64,000 bases of DNA from Litorisediminicola beolgyonensis (lineage in GTDB: Bacteria > Pseudomonadota > Alphaproteobacteria > Rhodobacterales > Rhodobacteraceae). The notes beneath the pieces are model-generated. The model searched no databases. It saw nothing but the letters and a program-made list of their open reading frames with translations, and was not told where the DNA came from. Position numbers and translations under genes: made by a program. Positions 24,786-34,077 of this stretch are shown here, piece after piece; the first letter of the stretch is position 1; each line of letters begins with the position of its first letter. Location: assembly GCF_042679605.1 (NCBI RefSeq), contig NZ_JBHTMU010000007.1, positions 62,001-126,000 on the forward strand, given 5' to 3'.

Positions 24786-25178
24786 ATGTTCGGCATTCCC
24801 GGCAAGGCGCCGGTCACCATGACCCAAGCCGCCATCGCCCAGATCAGCAAACTGATGTCCCGCGACAACCGTCACGGGCTGCGCATCGGCGTGAAGAAGG
24901 GCGGCTGCGCGGGCATGGAATACACCATGGACTATGTCGATGCCGCCGATCCCCATGACGAGGTGGTCGAGCAGGAGGGCGCGCGCGTCCTGATCGCGCC
25001 CATGGCGCAGATGTTCCTGTTCGGAACCGAGATCGACTACGAGACCTCGCTCCTGGAATCGGGCTTCCGCTTCAACAACCCCAACGTGGCCGACGCCTGC
25101 GGCTGCGGCGAGTCGATCAAGTTCAAGGATGTCTCCGAGCTCGAGGCCGAGCGCTCGTCGGACCGAGCCCGCTCCTAG
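24786..25178 (+). CDS. A-type iron-sulfur carrier (IscA/SufA/ErpA family)
   Basis: This 130-residue protein carries the three conserved cysteines of A-type scaffolds: one in KKGGCAGMEY and two in ADACGCGES. It would bind and deliver [2Fe-2S] or [4Fe-4S] clusters to apo-proteins. It begins 28 bases after the acetyltransferase, and its TAG overlaps the end of the opposing broken oxygenase gene by four bases. Which A-type subclass it belongs to cannot be decided from context. Confidence 0.87.
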   Translation: MFGIPGKAPVTMTQAAIAQISKLMSRDNRHGLRIGVKKGGCAGMEYTMDYVDAADPHDEVVEQEGARVLIAPMAQMFLFGTEIDYETSLLESGFRFNNPNVADACGCGESIKFKDVSELEAERSSDRARS

Positions 25179-26079
25179 CTGGTCTTGCTCATGTGCAGGT
25201 AGGTCTCCTCGAACCGCTTCGACAGATGATCCCCCGCGAGGATCGGCGCCGCCCCCTTGGGCGCCACATCCGCATCGAAATTCGGATTGAAGAAGAGCGG
25301 CACCGAGATCCGCTCCTGTGAGGAGCCGCGCACCCGGTGCAGCGTCGCCTTGACCTGCCCGGCGGTCCAGAGCTCCAGCATCTCGCCGAAATTGATCACG
25401 AATGTGCCCGGCTCGGCAGTGACCGGCACCCAGTCGCCGGTCGCGGCCAGCACCTCGAGCCCCGGAACGCCGTCGCTGCCCAGAAGCGTCAGGCACCCGT
25501 AATCGGTATGCGGAGCGATCCCGTAATCGTTCGCGCCCGCCCAGTCCGGCCGCTGCGGATAATAGTTGCCCCGTAAGAGCGCCATCGGCTTGTCGAACCG
25601 GGACGCGAAGTAGCCGGCATCCTCTCCGAGCGCCTGCGCCAACCCGGCAAGAAGGCCCTGCGCCACGCCCATCGCGTCGCGATAATAGGCCAGGATCGTC
25701 TCGGCGAAGCCCTCGGGCCTCTCCGGCCAGAGATTGGCGCATAGACCGCAAGCTCCGCCATCGGGTCGCCTGGCGGCAGTTCGAAGCCGCTGTCGAAGAC
25801 CTCCTTGTAGTCGGGGTTGGCCTCGGTCGAGACCTGCTCGGATCGTGGCGCGCCCCAGCCGCGATTGGCCCGAGTGAGCGACATGTCCACCTTGCGTTTC
25901 TCCGTCTCGGGCAGCGCGAAGAACGCGGCATAGGCGGCGATGACGTCGCGCATCCGCTCCGGCGTGATCGGCGTGTTGCCGACCTTCAGAAAGCCCACCT
26001 CGCGCGCCGCGCGGCCCAGCGCCGCAAGGGTGTCCGCGTCTCCTGCCGCGATCTCGCGCACGTCAAACTCTGGGATCAT
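25175..26079 (-). pseudogene. isopenicillin-N-synthase-like 2OG-Fe(II) oxygenase with frameshift
   Basis: Two frames together make one oxygenase. The N-terminal part runs from ATG 26079 (strong GGGAGG site) to AELAVYAP near 25740. The C-terminal part continues in another frame from LWPERPEGF, with the iron-binding HTD (in APHTDYGCLTLL) and the distal histidine in LHRVRGSS. Adding one base at about 25735-25736, in the proline codon of AVYAP, restores a continuous frame of about 300 residues. All catalytic residues remain, so the break is recent or a sequencing error. The original role was probably oxidation of a small molecule; it is not EctD. Confidence 0.85.
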
Positions 26080-26196
26080 CACCGCCTCCCGCTGTGCTTT
26101 CCTGCGTTCTACGCTCTCCTGCGCGGCGGGCAAGCGGGGTTGACCCGGGTCTCCTCCGGGCCATCATGCCGCAGGACAGCAAAGAGAGGATCGATC

Positions 26197-26934
26197 ATGC
26201 GCCGCAAGCTTGCCGCCGGAAACTGGAAGATGAACGGGACCCGGGCCGCGCTTTCCGAACTCGACGCGCTGACTGTGTCCGCCGAGGGGCCGGAGGTCGC
26301 GATCTGCCCGCCCGCGACGCTTCTGGCCGAGGCCGTGTCGCGCCGCTCGGACATCGCCTATGGCGGTCAGGACTGTCACCCGCATGACGCGGGCGCCCAT
26401 ACCGGAGACGTCTCCGGTCCGATGATCGCCGATGCCGGGGCGCGCTACGTGATCCTGGGCCATTCCGAACGCCGCGCCGATCACCACGAAAGCGACGCCG
26501 ATGTCGCCGCCAAGACGCAGGCCGCCTGGAAGGCCGGCCTGTCGGTGATCCTCTGCATCGGCGAGAGCCTGTCGGAGCGCGAAGCGGGCGAAACGCTCGG
26601 CGTGATCGGCGCGCAGCTCGATGGCTCAGTCCCCGAAGGCGCGACGGCCGAGACCCTGGTCATCGCCTACGAGCCGATCTGGGCTATCGGGACCGGCAAG
26701 GTGCCGACCACCGAGCAGATCGCCGAGGTTCACGCCTTTCTCCGCTCGAGCCTGACGGAGCGCTTCGGCGAGGAGACCGGCGGCGCCATCCGCCTGCTCT
26801 ATGGCGGCAGCGTGAAGGCCTCGAACGCGACCGAGATCTTCGCGGTGGCCGACGTGGACGGCGCGCTGGTCGGCGGCGCCAGCCTCAAGGCCGCGGATTT
26901 CCAGCCGATCATCGACGCGCTCGCCGCCTCCTGA
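26197..26934 (+). CDS. tpiA: triosephosphate isomerase
   Basis: TpiA interconverts dihydroxyacetone phosphate and glyceraldehyde 3-phosphate in central metabolism. The 245-residue protein has AGNWKMNG (catalytic lysine), ILGHSERRA (catalytic histidine), the active-site loop YEPIWAIGTGK with the catalytic glutamate, and LLYGGSVK with the phosphate-binding loop. The ATG at 26197 follows an AGAGAGGA site. It is a single gene, convergent with the TRAP operon. Confidence 0.97.
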   Translation: MRRKLAAGNWKMNGTRAALSELDALTVSAEGPEVAICPPATLLAEAVSRRSDIAYGGQDCHPHDAGAHTGDVSGPMIADAGARYVILGHSERRADHHESDADVAAKTQAAWKAGLSVILCIGESLSEREAGETLGVIGAQLDGSVPEGATAETLVIAYEPIWAIGTGKVPTTEQIAEVHAFLRSSLTERFGEETGGAIRLLYGGSVKASNATEIFAVADVDGALVGGASLKAADFQPIIDALAAS

Positions 26935-26976
26935 GGGCGGCAGCCGCAACCCTCACACGACCCGCCCAAAGAAAAA

Positions 26977-27001
26977 GCGACGCCCCGAACCGGAGCGTCG
27001 C
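26977..27001. terminator. terminator between tpiA and dctM
   Basis: GCGACGC and GCGTCGC pair around an 11-base loop. On the minus strand TTTTTC follows, so it ends the dctM transcript; it may also stop tpiA transcription. Confidence 0.7.
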
Positions 27002-27054
27002 CTTGTCGCTTGCGTGAAATAGGCGCGCGGTCGCGCTCCTTTGGATCACCGACC

Positions 27055-28431
27055 CTACTTGACCACCAGCTCGGGCCCCATGAGCAGCGTCGGCAGCCAG
27101 GTCGAGATGAACGGCACGTAGGTCACCAGGATCAGGAAGACGAAGAGCACTGCGAGGAATGGCAGCGACGCCTTCACCACCCGCATGATCGACATGCCCG
27201 CCACGCCCGAGGTCACGAAGAGGTTCAGACCCACAGGCGGCGTGATCATCCCGATCTCCATGTTCACCACCATGATGATGCCGAGATGGATCGGGTCGAT
27301 GCCGAGCTCCAGCGCGATCGGGAACACCAGCGGTGCGACGATCACGATCAGGCCCGAGGGCTCCATGAACTGCCCGCCGATGAGCAGGATGACGTTCACG
27401 ATCACGAGGAACAGGATCGGTCCGAACCCGGCCTCGAGCATCGCGCCCGCGACCTGCTGGGGGATCTGCTCGTCGGTCAGCACATGCTTCAGGATCAGCG
27501 CGTTGGCGATGATGAACATCAGCGTGATCGTCAGCTTGCCCGCCTCGAAAAGCGTGTCCTTGGTGTCCTTGTGGAAGAAGGCCGTGATCAGCGCGATGGG
27601 CTTGTGCAGGAGCGTGCGCTTGCGCTCGCCTTCGGCGACCTTCAGGGGCCCCATGTCGCAATAGACGAAGTTCGCGATCAGGAAGGCGTAGACGGCGGCC
27701 ACGGCGGCGGCTTCGGTCGGCGTGAAGATGCCGCCATAGATGCCGCCCAGGATGATCACGATCAGGAACAGGCCCCACATCGCGTCCCGGCCCGATTCCC
27801 AGACCTCGCCCCAGCCGCGCCAGGGATCCTGCGGCATGTTGCGAATGCGTGCGATCACGTAGATCGTCACCATCAGCATCGTGCCCGCCAGAAGGCCCGG
27901 GATCACGCCCGCAAGGAACATCCGCCCGACGGAGACGTCGGTGGCCGAGGCATAGACCACCATCACGATGGAGGGCGGGATCAGGATGCCAAGCGTGCCC
28001 GCGTTGGCGATCACGCCCGCCGCGAAATCCTTGGTGTAGCCCACCTGCCGCATACCCGCGATCACGATCGAACCGATGGCCACGACGGTCGCGGGCGAAG
28101 AGCCCGAGAGCGCCGCGAACATCATGCAGGCGAAGACGCCCGCGATGGCCAGGCCGCCGTGGAAATGGCCCACGAGCGCGATGGAGAAGCGGATGATCCG
28201 CCGCGCCACGCCACCCGTCGACATGAAGGACGAGGCCAGGATGAAGAACGGGATCGCGAGCAGCGTGTAGTGGCCCGCCATCGCCTGGTAGAAGCTCTGG
28301 GCGATGGACGCGAGCGAGGTGTCCGACAGGACCAGAAGGAAGATCGTCGAGGCGAAGCCCAGCGAGACCGCGATCGGCACGCCCAGGAGCATCAGCCCGA
28401 TGATCATGACGAAGAGAAGAACGACATCCAT
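27055..28431 (-). CDS. dctM: TRAP transporter large permease DctM
   Basis: This 458-residue protein has about 12 transmembrane segments and the large-subunit signatures LGVPIAVSLGF, IPFFILASSFMSTGG, FAALSGSSPATVVAIGS and ANAGTLGILIPPS. It is the Na+-coupled translocation subunit of a tripartite periplasmic transporter. The start at 28431 follows GGGAG. It begins four bases after dctQ ends. With dctQ and dctP it forms a complete system, and the dicarboxylate assignment comes from the DctP sequence and the DctB-type kinase next to it. Confidence 0.93.
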   Translation of the reverse strand: MDVVLLFVMIIGLMLLGVPIAVSLGFASTIFLLVLSDTSLASIAQSFYQAMAGHYTLLAIPFFILASSFMSTGGVARRIIRFSIALVGHFHGGLAIAGVFACMMFAALSGSSPATVVAIGSIVIAGMRQVGYTKDFAAGVIANAGTLGILIPPSIVMVVYASATDVSVGRMFLAGVIPGLLAGTMLMVTIYVIARIRNMPQDPWRGWGEVWESGRDAMWGLFLIVIILGGIYGGIFTPTEAAAVAAVYAFLIANFVYCDMGPLKVAEGERKRTLLHKPIALITAFFHKDTKDTLFEAGKLTITLMFIIANALILKHVLTDEQIPQQVAGAMLEAGFGPILFLVIVNVILLIGGQFMEPSGLIVIVAPLVFPIALELGIDPIHLGIIMVVNMEIGMITPPVGLNLFVTSGVAGMSIMRVVKASLPFLAVLFVFLILVTYVPFISTWLPTLLMGPELVVK

Positions 28432-28435
28432 GATC

Positions 28436-29125
28436 TCAGTCTCCCTTGTTGAGGTGAGCGACGTCGTCGATGGCGTCCTCGGCTTCGTGGCTGACAATCA
28501 GGCCGTTCGCCTCGCCGCGCCAGATGCGCAGGGTGGCCTGGATGAAGCGGAAGAGCAGCAGCGCCGCGCCGACCGGGAGGATCACGTAAGGAATGAAACG
28601 CGGCAGTTTCTCGTAATCCTGCCCGTCATTCATGATCGGCTGGATCCAGCGCAGCCATTCGGGGAACGGGATGTCGATCACCTCGTACCAGCCGCGATAG
28701 GAAGTGCGCCCCATTTCCTCGAGCCCGGTCGGAAACCAGCGTCCCGTGGTCTGCGGGAGGTTGGCGAAGTTCGACCAGTAATCCCAGGCGCCCTTGGTGA
28801 GGAGAAACGCGTAGGCGATGCAGATCGCCCCGGCGATCAGCCCCAAGAGCCTGCGCGGCCCCGCGGGCAACACGTTCACCACCGCGTCGACGCCCAGATG
28901 GGCGGTCTTCTTGACGCAGTAGCTGATCCCGAACAGCACCAGCCACGCAAAGAGCAGCGATGTCGCCTCGAGCCCCCAGATCAGACCGGTGTTGAAGCCG
29001 TAGCGCAGCACCACGTTGATGAAGGTGATGATCGTCATCAAGCCCAGGATCACGGCGATCACCGATTCCTCGAACTCGTCGACGAAGCCGCCCCAACCTG
29101 AGCGCGGCGCGTCCTTCCCAGCCAT
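28436..29125 (-). CDS. dctQ: TRAP transporter small permease DctQ
   Basis: This 229-residue four-helix membrane protein starts with FEESVIAVILGLMTIITFINVVLRY, the usual first helix of DctQ. The loop WGLEATSLLFAW and CVKKTAHLGVD are also typical. It joins the solute-binding protein system to DctM in the membrane. A loop of roughly 55 residues before the last helix (including GRWFPTGLEEMG) is longer than in minimal DctQ proteins. It lies between dctP, from which a terminator-like hairpin separates it, and dctM. Confidence 0.9.
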   Translation of the reverse strand: MAGKDAPRSGWGGFVDEFEESVIAVILGLMTIITFINVVLRYGFNTGLIWGLEATSLLFAWLVLFGISYCVKKTAHLGVDAVVNVLPAGPRRLLGLIAGAICIAYAFLLTKGAWDYWSNFANLPQTTGRWFPTGLEEMGRTSYRGWYEVIDIPFPEWLRWIQPIMNDGQDYEKLPRFIPYVILPVGAALLLFRFIQATLRIWRGEANGLIVSHEAEDAIDDVAHLNKGD

Positions 29126-29168
29126 TGTCCCCTCCTCCCGGGGCCTCTCGCCCCCGCCTAAAGAAAAC

Positions 29169-29194
29169 GGCCCGCGCCACGTCGCGCGGGCCGC
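29169..29194 (-). terminator. attenuating hairpin between dctP and dctQ
   Basis: CGGCCCGCGC and GCGCGGGCCG form a perfect ten-base stem, followed on the minus strand by TTTTCTTT. It fits partial termination, which would give more binding protein than permease. Confidence 0.75.
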
Positions 29195-29214
29195 ATGTCG
29201 TCACGATCCGAAGA

Positions 29215-30219
29215 TCAGAAGTTGGCGTTGATGCCCTGGGCCGCGTCGATGTTCTCCTGGCCGACATCGTCGGTGAACTGCTCCCAGACGGGCATCATCG
29301 CGTCGACCCAGGCCTGACGCTGCGCGTCATCGAGCTCGCGGATCTCGCCGCCGGCATCGACGACGGCCTGACGGGCCTCCGCGTCGACCTCGGCCACGGC
29401 CGCGTTCCGCTCGTTGGTGACCTCGGTCACGATGGTGTTGAGCTGCTCGCGCACACCCTCATCGAGACCATCCCACCAATCGGTCGAGGTCACGACGAGA
29501 TAGTCGAGAACGCCGTGGTTGGTCTCGGTGGTGCCGTCCTGAACCTCGAAGAACTTCTGGCCGTAGATGTTCGACCAGGTGTTCTCCTGCCCGTCGACGA
29601 CGCCGGTCTGGAGCGCGCCGTAGACCTCGGAGAAGGCCATCGGCTGCGGGCTGGCGTCGAGCGCCTCGAACTGCGCCTTGAGCACTTCAGAGGGCTGCAC
29701 CCGGAACTTGAGGCCCGCGGCATCGCCCGGTTCATTGAGCGGCTTGTTGGCGGAGAGCTGCTTCATGCCGTTGTGCCAGTAGCCCAGACCCAGAAGGCCG
29801 CGGCGCGCCATCGATTGCATCATCTCCTGGCCGGCATCGGAGGCCTGGAACGCGTCGACGGCTTCGATGTTCTTGAACATGAAGGGCAGGTCGAAGATGC
29901 GGAACACCTTGGTGAACTGCTCGAATTTCGACAGCGACGGCGCAGCCATCTGCACGTCGCCGTTCAGCATCGCCTCGAGCACCTGGTCGTCGTTGTAGAG
30001 CGTGGAGTTCGGATAGACCTCCATGCAGGCGGTGCCGTCCATCTCGGCGTTGACGCGCTCCATCAGGAGGTTCGCGGCGATGCCCTTGGGGTGACGGTCG
30101 GTGTTGGTCACGTGGCTGAACTTGATCACCATCTCGCCTTCGTCACAGGCGGCAACGGCGCCTGTTGCGGATACGGCAAGAAGTGCCGCGGCTGCGGCAG
30201 TGGACAGGAACGTCTTCAT
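29215..30219 (-). CDS. dctP: TRAP transporter solute-binding protein DctP
   Basis: This 334-residue periplasmic protein has a signal peptide ending at AVAACDEG. The DctP features are KFSHVTNTDRHPKGIAA, EVYPNSTLYNDDQVLEAMLNGDVQM, FDLPFMF and GLKFRVQPSEV with the conserved arginine that binds the substrate carboxylate. By similarity to Rhodobacter DctP the ligand is probably a C4-dicarboxylate, which is an inference. The start at 30219 follows GGGAGGA. It is the first gene of dctPQM and has a palindrome 177 bases upstream of its start. Confidence 0.92.
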   Translation of the reverse strand: MKTFLSTAAAAALLAVSATGAVAACDEGEMVIKFSHVTNTDRHPKGIAANLLMERVNAEMDGTACMEVYPNSTLYNDDQVLEAMLNGDVQMAAPSLSKFEQFTKVFRIFDLPFMFKNIEAVDAFQASDAGQEMMQSMARRGLLGLGYWHNGMKQLSANKPLNEPGDAAGLKFRVQPSEVLKAQFEALDASPQPMAFSEVYGALQTGVVDGQENTWSNIYGQKFFEVQDGTTETNHGVLDYLVVTSTDWWDGLDEGVREQLNTIVTEVTNERNAAVAEVDAEARQAVVDAGGEIRELDDAQRQAWVDAMMPVWEQFTDDVGQENIDAAQGINANF

Positions 30220-30395
30220 TGAGTCCTCCCAGACTACGATATGTATCGTCTCGCGGCAGTCGCCCCTCCCGGGCAAGCGCCGATACCCAATAGAGATACC
30301 GTGTCGCGGAGACCGGGCAAGTTTTTCCCCGAAAACCGGCTTTTCCTCTTAGTTTCAGAGCATTACCAGCTCAGAGTCGACCGCCCGGGGACAGG

Positions 30396-30417
30396 TTTGT
30401 GCGAAAACCCGCACAAA
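30396..30417. promoter_or_regulatory. palindrome upstream of dctP, candidate DctD-type operator
   Basis: TTTGTGCG at 30396-30403 and CGCACAAA at 30410-30417 are perfect inverted arms with a six-base spacer. From memory, DctD activator sites in rhizobia have a TGTGCG...CGCACA shape. It lies between the regulator gene end and dctP, on the side expected for activation of dctPQM. Confidence 0.6.
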
Positions 30418-30466
30418 GCGCGTGCCTTTTCCGCCCCCTCCCGAGCCACGCGAATCGCGGTCCGCC

Positions 30467-31102
30467 TCACCCGGTGCGGAAGTGATCCGCGCGGATGCCG
30501 TGCCGTGCGAGCTTGTCGTAGAAGGTCTTCCTCGGCAGGCCCAGGGCCTGCGCCGCGACGCCCGCCTGCCCGCCCGCACGCGCCAGCGCCTCTTCGAGCA
30601 GCGCGGCCTCGACCCGCGCCATCCGGTCCGCGAGGGTCAGCCCCGGTTCCGACGCCGCCTCGGCGATCTGTTCCTGCCGACGCGCGGCGGCCGCGTCGCC
30701 GCTCTCGGTAATCCGGCGGCGGTTCTCGAGCACCATCGTCCGGGACTTCTGGGCCCGGTCGAGCACCGCCAGAAGATCGGAGGTCTCGCACGGCTTTTCG
30801 AGGAAGGCGAAGGCCCCGCGCCCCAGCGCCTTGACCGCCATCGGCACGTCGCCCTCGCCGGTCAGAAGGATCACCGGCAGGTCCGGATCGACCCCCTGCG
30901 CATAGTCCAGAAGGTGGAACCCGTCCCGCCCCGGCATCCGCATGTCCGACAGGATCACGCCGGTGAAATCCGACCGGATCCGGTCCTTGGCCTCGACGAA
31001 GGACCCCGCCGCGATGCAGGCCCGGTCCGCCAGTTCCAGCGTGTCCGCTAGCGCCTCGCGCACGGCGCGGTCATCCTCGACCAGAAGAACCTTCGCACTC
31101 AT
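30467..31102 (-). CDS. DctD-like response regulator without AAA+ domain
   Basis: This 211-residue protein has a receiver domain (residues 1-120) with D10/D11, the phosphorylated D53 in LSDMRMPG, T81 and K103. A short linker leads to a Fis-type helix-turn-helix at about 165-205 (AALLEEALARAGG, then GLPRKTFYDKLARHGI). The sequence is of the DctD/NtrC type, but the central sigma-54-activating ATPase (GAFTGA, Walker motifs) is missing altogether, with no trace of a frameshift. It resembles RegA/ActR in layout. It should therefore act without sigma-54. It is translationally coupled to the kinase gene (ATGA overlap). Confidence 0.85.
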   Translation of the reverse strand: MSAKVLLVEDDRAVREALADTLELADRACIAAGSFVEAKDRIRSDFTGVILSDMRMPGRDGFHLLDYAQGVDPDLPVILLTGEGDVPMAVKALGRGAFAFLEKPCETSDLLAVLDRAQKSRTMVLENRRRITESGDAAAARRQEQIAEAASEPGLTLADRMARVEAALLEEALARAGGQAGVAAQALGLPRKTFYDKLARHGIRADHFRTG

Positions 31103-32766
31103 GCCGCCATCTCCGTCTCGGCCCGCTCCAGCGTCAGGGTAAAGCGCGCGCCGGTCCCGGTGTTCTCGCCCAGAAGCGCGCCGCCGAACCCTTGCACGAG
31201 ACCGTAAGAGATCGACAGGCCAAGACCCATCCCCTCGCTCGCGCCCACCTCCTTGGTCGAGTAGAACGGATCGAAGATGCGGTCGGGCTCCTTGATGCCC
31301 GGGCCGGTATCCTCGACCAGAAGCCGCACCTGCGCGCCGTCTTCTACCACGCTCAGACGCAAGCGCCGCTCCTCGCTCTCGGCCATAGCATCGAGCGCGT
31401 TGGTCACGAGGTTCAGAACCACCTGCCCCAGCCGCACCTCGCCCGCGATCACCGGAACCGGCGCGGCGGGGCGGTCCCAATCGAGTATCACCCCTTCGCG
31501 CTCGGCACGCACATGCACCATGTCGAGCGCACCCTCCACCGCGACCGCCAGATCGACCTCGCCAAGGGGCTCGGCTTCCTGGCGGGCAAAGGCGCGCAGG
31601 TTGCGGATGATCCGGCCCATCCGACGCGAGAGATCGGCGATACGGCGGAAGTTTTCAGCGGCGCGGTCCGTGCGCCCGCGTTCGAGAAAGGCCGCGCCGT
31701 TCTCGGCATGTCCGCCGATCGCCATCAGCGGCTGGTTCAGCTCGTGACTGATCCCCGCAGACATCTGGCCCAGCGCCGAGAGCTTCTCGGCCCGGACGAG
31801 CTCGGCCTGCGCCTGCGCGAGCGCGGCGCTGCGTTCGGCCACCCGCGCCTCGAGCATGTCATTCGCCTTGGCGAGCGCCCGACGCCGCTCCGTCGCCAGA
31901 AACAGAAGCGCGCCGAGGAACAGCGCGACCGCCGCGACGACCGCGGCCTGAAGATGGGCGGCGTCGCGCGCCGCGCCGATACCGACGAGCGTCATGCTGG
32001 TCATGCCGACGACCGGCAGAGGGATCTCGATCATCAGCGCCTCGCGCGGCACGTAGGACGACCAGTCCTGGGACACGAGGGTGTATCCGCCGACCTCACG
32101 CGCCTCGACCTCGAACCGGCGGCCCGTCGGCGACAGCGCATCGCCGCTGCCTCCGCGCTCCCAGAACAGAAGCTCGCTCCGGTTGGTCGACACGATCCGG
32201 CCCGCCTCGTCGAAAAACAGGACGGCGGGCAGCGTGCCGCGCCAGTCGCGCTCCAGTTCGGCCAGATCGACCGCCGTGACCAGCGCGCCCAGGACCTGCC
32301 CCGAGGCAAAGCGCGGCGCCGCGAAGAGCGCGACGCGGCTCGGTCCGCGACTGTCGAGCACCGCCAGCGCGCGGCCCATCGCGCCCTGGAAGGCGCGCTC
32401 CACGAACTCGTCGTCCCGCGACACCGGAAAGGCGACACCCACCGATGCCCGGATGCGCCCGTCGCGGCCGATCACGACCGCGCCCAGAGAGCCCGTCTTG
32501 TCGATGGATTCCTGCAGAACCGTCTCGGCCCGCGGACGCGGCCCCCAGACGCCGGGATGCTCCGCCGTCAGAACCGTGACTTCGAGATAGTGCTGAAGCT
32601 CGGTCACGACCCGCTCGCCCGCCAGCTCGAGATCGGAGCGCGCGCCTTCGGCCAAGGGGCCCAGCGCGCGGACGAAGGCGGTGTGCCACACCGCCGCCGT
32701 GCCCGCCGCGACCACGGCGAGGTAGAGCCCCACGAGGGCGCTGCGCGATGTCCGCCCGTCCCACAT
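31099..32766 (-). CDS. DctB-like sensor histidine kinase
   Basis: This 555-residue inner-membrane kinase has a transmembrane helix near residues 10-30, a periplasmic double-PAS/Cache sensor region (about 35-270), a second helix (about 290-312), a coiled coil with AERSAALAQAQAELVRAEKL, the phosphoacceptor SAGISHELNQPLMAI and the ATPase motifs NLVTNALDAM, DTGPGI and GMGLGLSIS. The start at 32766 is my choice; 32850 is also open. DctB proteins sense periplasmic C4-dicarboxylates. The gene overlaps the regulator by four bases and is followed by dctPQM. Confidence 0.87.
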   Translation of the reverse strand: MWDGRTSRSALVGLYLAVVAAGTAAVWHTAFVRALGPLAEGARSDLELAGERVVTELQHYLEVTVLTAEHPGVWGPRPRAETVLQESIDKTGSLGAVVIGRDGRIRASVGVAFPVSRDDEFVERAFQGAMGRALAVLDSRGPSRVALFAAPRFASGQVLGALVTAVDLAELERDWRGTLPAVLFFDEAGRIVSTNRSELLFWERGGSGDALSPTGRRFEVEAREVGGYTLVSQDWSSYVPREALMIEIPLPVVGMTSMTLVGIGAARDAAHLQAAVVAAVALFLGALLFLATERRRALAKANDMLEARVAERSAALAQAQAELVRAEKLSALGQMSAGISHELNQPLMAIGGHAENGAAFLERGRTDRAAENFRRIADLSRRMGRIIRNLRAFARQEAEPLGEVDLAVAVEGALDMVHVRAEREGVILDWDRPAAPVPVIAGEVRLGQVVLNLVTNALDAMAESEERRLRLSVVEDGAQVRLLVEDTGPGIKEPDRIFDPFYSTKEVGASEGMGLGLSISYGLVQGFGGALLGENTGTGARFTLTLERAETEMAA

Positions 32767-32858
32767 GCGCCACTCGTAGCAAGCGGACGCCGCCCGGCGC
32801 CAGTCAGAAGCGTCCCGCGCTCTGGACAGCGGGCTCCGGGCACGGTTCAACGCTCGGC

Positions 32859-34046
32859 ATGAAAGAGTTTCGTCAAAGCGTCACCGATCCCGCCTTCGTG
32901 CAGGACCCCTATCCGTTCTACGCCCGGCTCCGCGCCGCGGGCCCCATCGTGCGCTGGCCCGAGGCCGGCGGGCTTGTCGCCACCACGCGCGACGCGGTCG
33001 ACACGCTCCTGCGCGACCGACGCTTCGGTCGGGCGAGAGCCGACGGATCGCCGCCGGACTACCCCGAGCACCTCTCCGGCTTTGCCGCGCTGGAGGCGCA
33101 TTCGCTCCTGGAACTCGAGCCGCCCCGGCACACGCAGCTGCGCAAGCTCGTGCTGCGCGCCTTCACCTCGCGCCGGGTCGCCGCGCTCGCTCCCGAGATC
33201 GAGGCCCTGGCCGAGACGCTGATCGACGCGCTGCCCGAGGGACCGTTCGATCTTCTTCCGCATTTCGCCGAACGGCTTCCCGCGACGATCATCGCGCGGC
33301 TGATCGGAGCGCCTGACGCGGATGTGCCCGACCTTCTGGCCTGGAGCCACGCGATGGTCGCCGTCTACCGCGCCGCGCGCACGCGCGCCGAGGAAGACGC
33401 CGCCGAAGCCGCCGCGCGCGCCTTCGCCGCCTATCTCGACGACCTGATCGCGGAGCGGCGCGCCACGCCACGCGACGATCTCCTGTCGCATCTTCTGATC
33501 GCCGAGGCCGATGGGCAAAAGCTCAGCCGCGACGAGGTCGTCTCGACCGCGATCCTGTTGCTGAACGCGGGCCACGAGGCCACGGTGCATGCCCTTGGAA
33601 ACGGGGTGAAGGCCCTTCTCGAGACCGGACGCATCGTGACCGCCGAGACCGCGGAGGCCACGGTCGAGGAGATCCTGCGCTACGACCCGCCGCTGCATCT
33701 CTTCACCCGGACCGCCTATGAGGACGTGAAGCTCTTCGGCCACGCCTTCGCGCCGGGTGACACGGTCGCGCTCCTTCTCGGATCGGCCTGCCGCGATCCC
33801 GATCTCGCGCCCGATCCCGACCGGTTCGACCCCGAGCGCGCGCCCGCGGCGCACCCGGCCTTCGGCGCGGGTCTGCATTTCTGCCTCGGCGCGCCGCTGG
33901 CGCGGCTGGAGATGCGCCTCGCCCTGCCGCTTCTCTTCTCGCGCCTCCCCGGTCTGCGCCTGACCGAGCCTCCGCGCTACGCAGCCACTTGGCATTTCCA
34001 CGGGCTCGAGCGGCTGATGGTCGCCTCCGACACCCACCCGGCTTGA
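32859..34046 (+). CDS. cytochrome P450
   Basis: This 395-residue soluble bacterial P450 has the heme ligand motif FGAGLHFCLGAPLARLE near residue 340, the K-helix EEILRYDPP with its glutamate and arginine, and the I-helix LLNAGHEATVH. The usual acid-threonine pair appears as E-A-T, as in some other bacterial P450s. It would hydroxylate a small lipophilic substrate with electrons from a ferredoxin; no ferredoxin or reductase is adjacent. It starts 92 bases from the divergent dctB gene. The substrate is not deducible. Confidence 0.92.
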   Translation: MKEFRQSVTDPAFVQDPYPFYARLRAAGPIVRWPEAGGLVATTRDAVDTLLRDRRFGRARADGSPPDYPEHLSGFAALEAHSLLELEPPRHTQLRKLVLRAFTSRRVAALAPEIEALAETLIDALPEGPFDLLPHFAERLPATIIARLIGAPDADVPDLLAWSHAMVAVYRAARTRAEEDAAEAAARAFAAYLDDLIAERRATPRDDLLSHLLIAEADGQKLSRDEVVSTAILLLNAGHEATVHALGNGVKALLETGRIVTAETAEATVEEILRYDPPLHLFTRTAYEDVKLFGHAFAPGDTVALLLGSACRDPDLAPDPDRFDPERAPAAHPAFGAGLHFCLGAPLARLEMRLALPLLFSRLPGLRLTEPPRYAATWHFHGLERLMVASDTHPA

Positions 34047-34077
34047 CATCGCGCGCAAGGCGCGGCCCCATTCGGCG

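Noticed and set aside
25175..26079. The broken 2OG oxygenase as a displaced ectoine hydroxylase EctD
   Set aside because: Its motifs (APHTDYGCLTLL, LHRVRGSS) are of the isopenicillin-N-synthase type, not the EctD signature.
30220..30395. Sigma-54 promoter for dctP
   Set aside because: I found no TGGCAC-N5-TTGC match on the minus strand, and the regulator lacks the ATPase needed for sigma-54.
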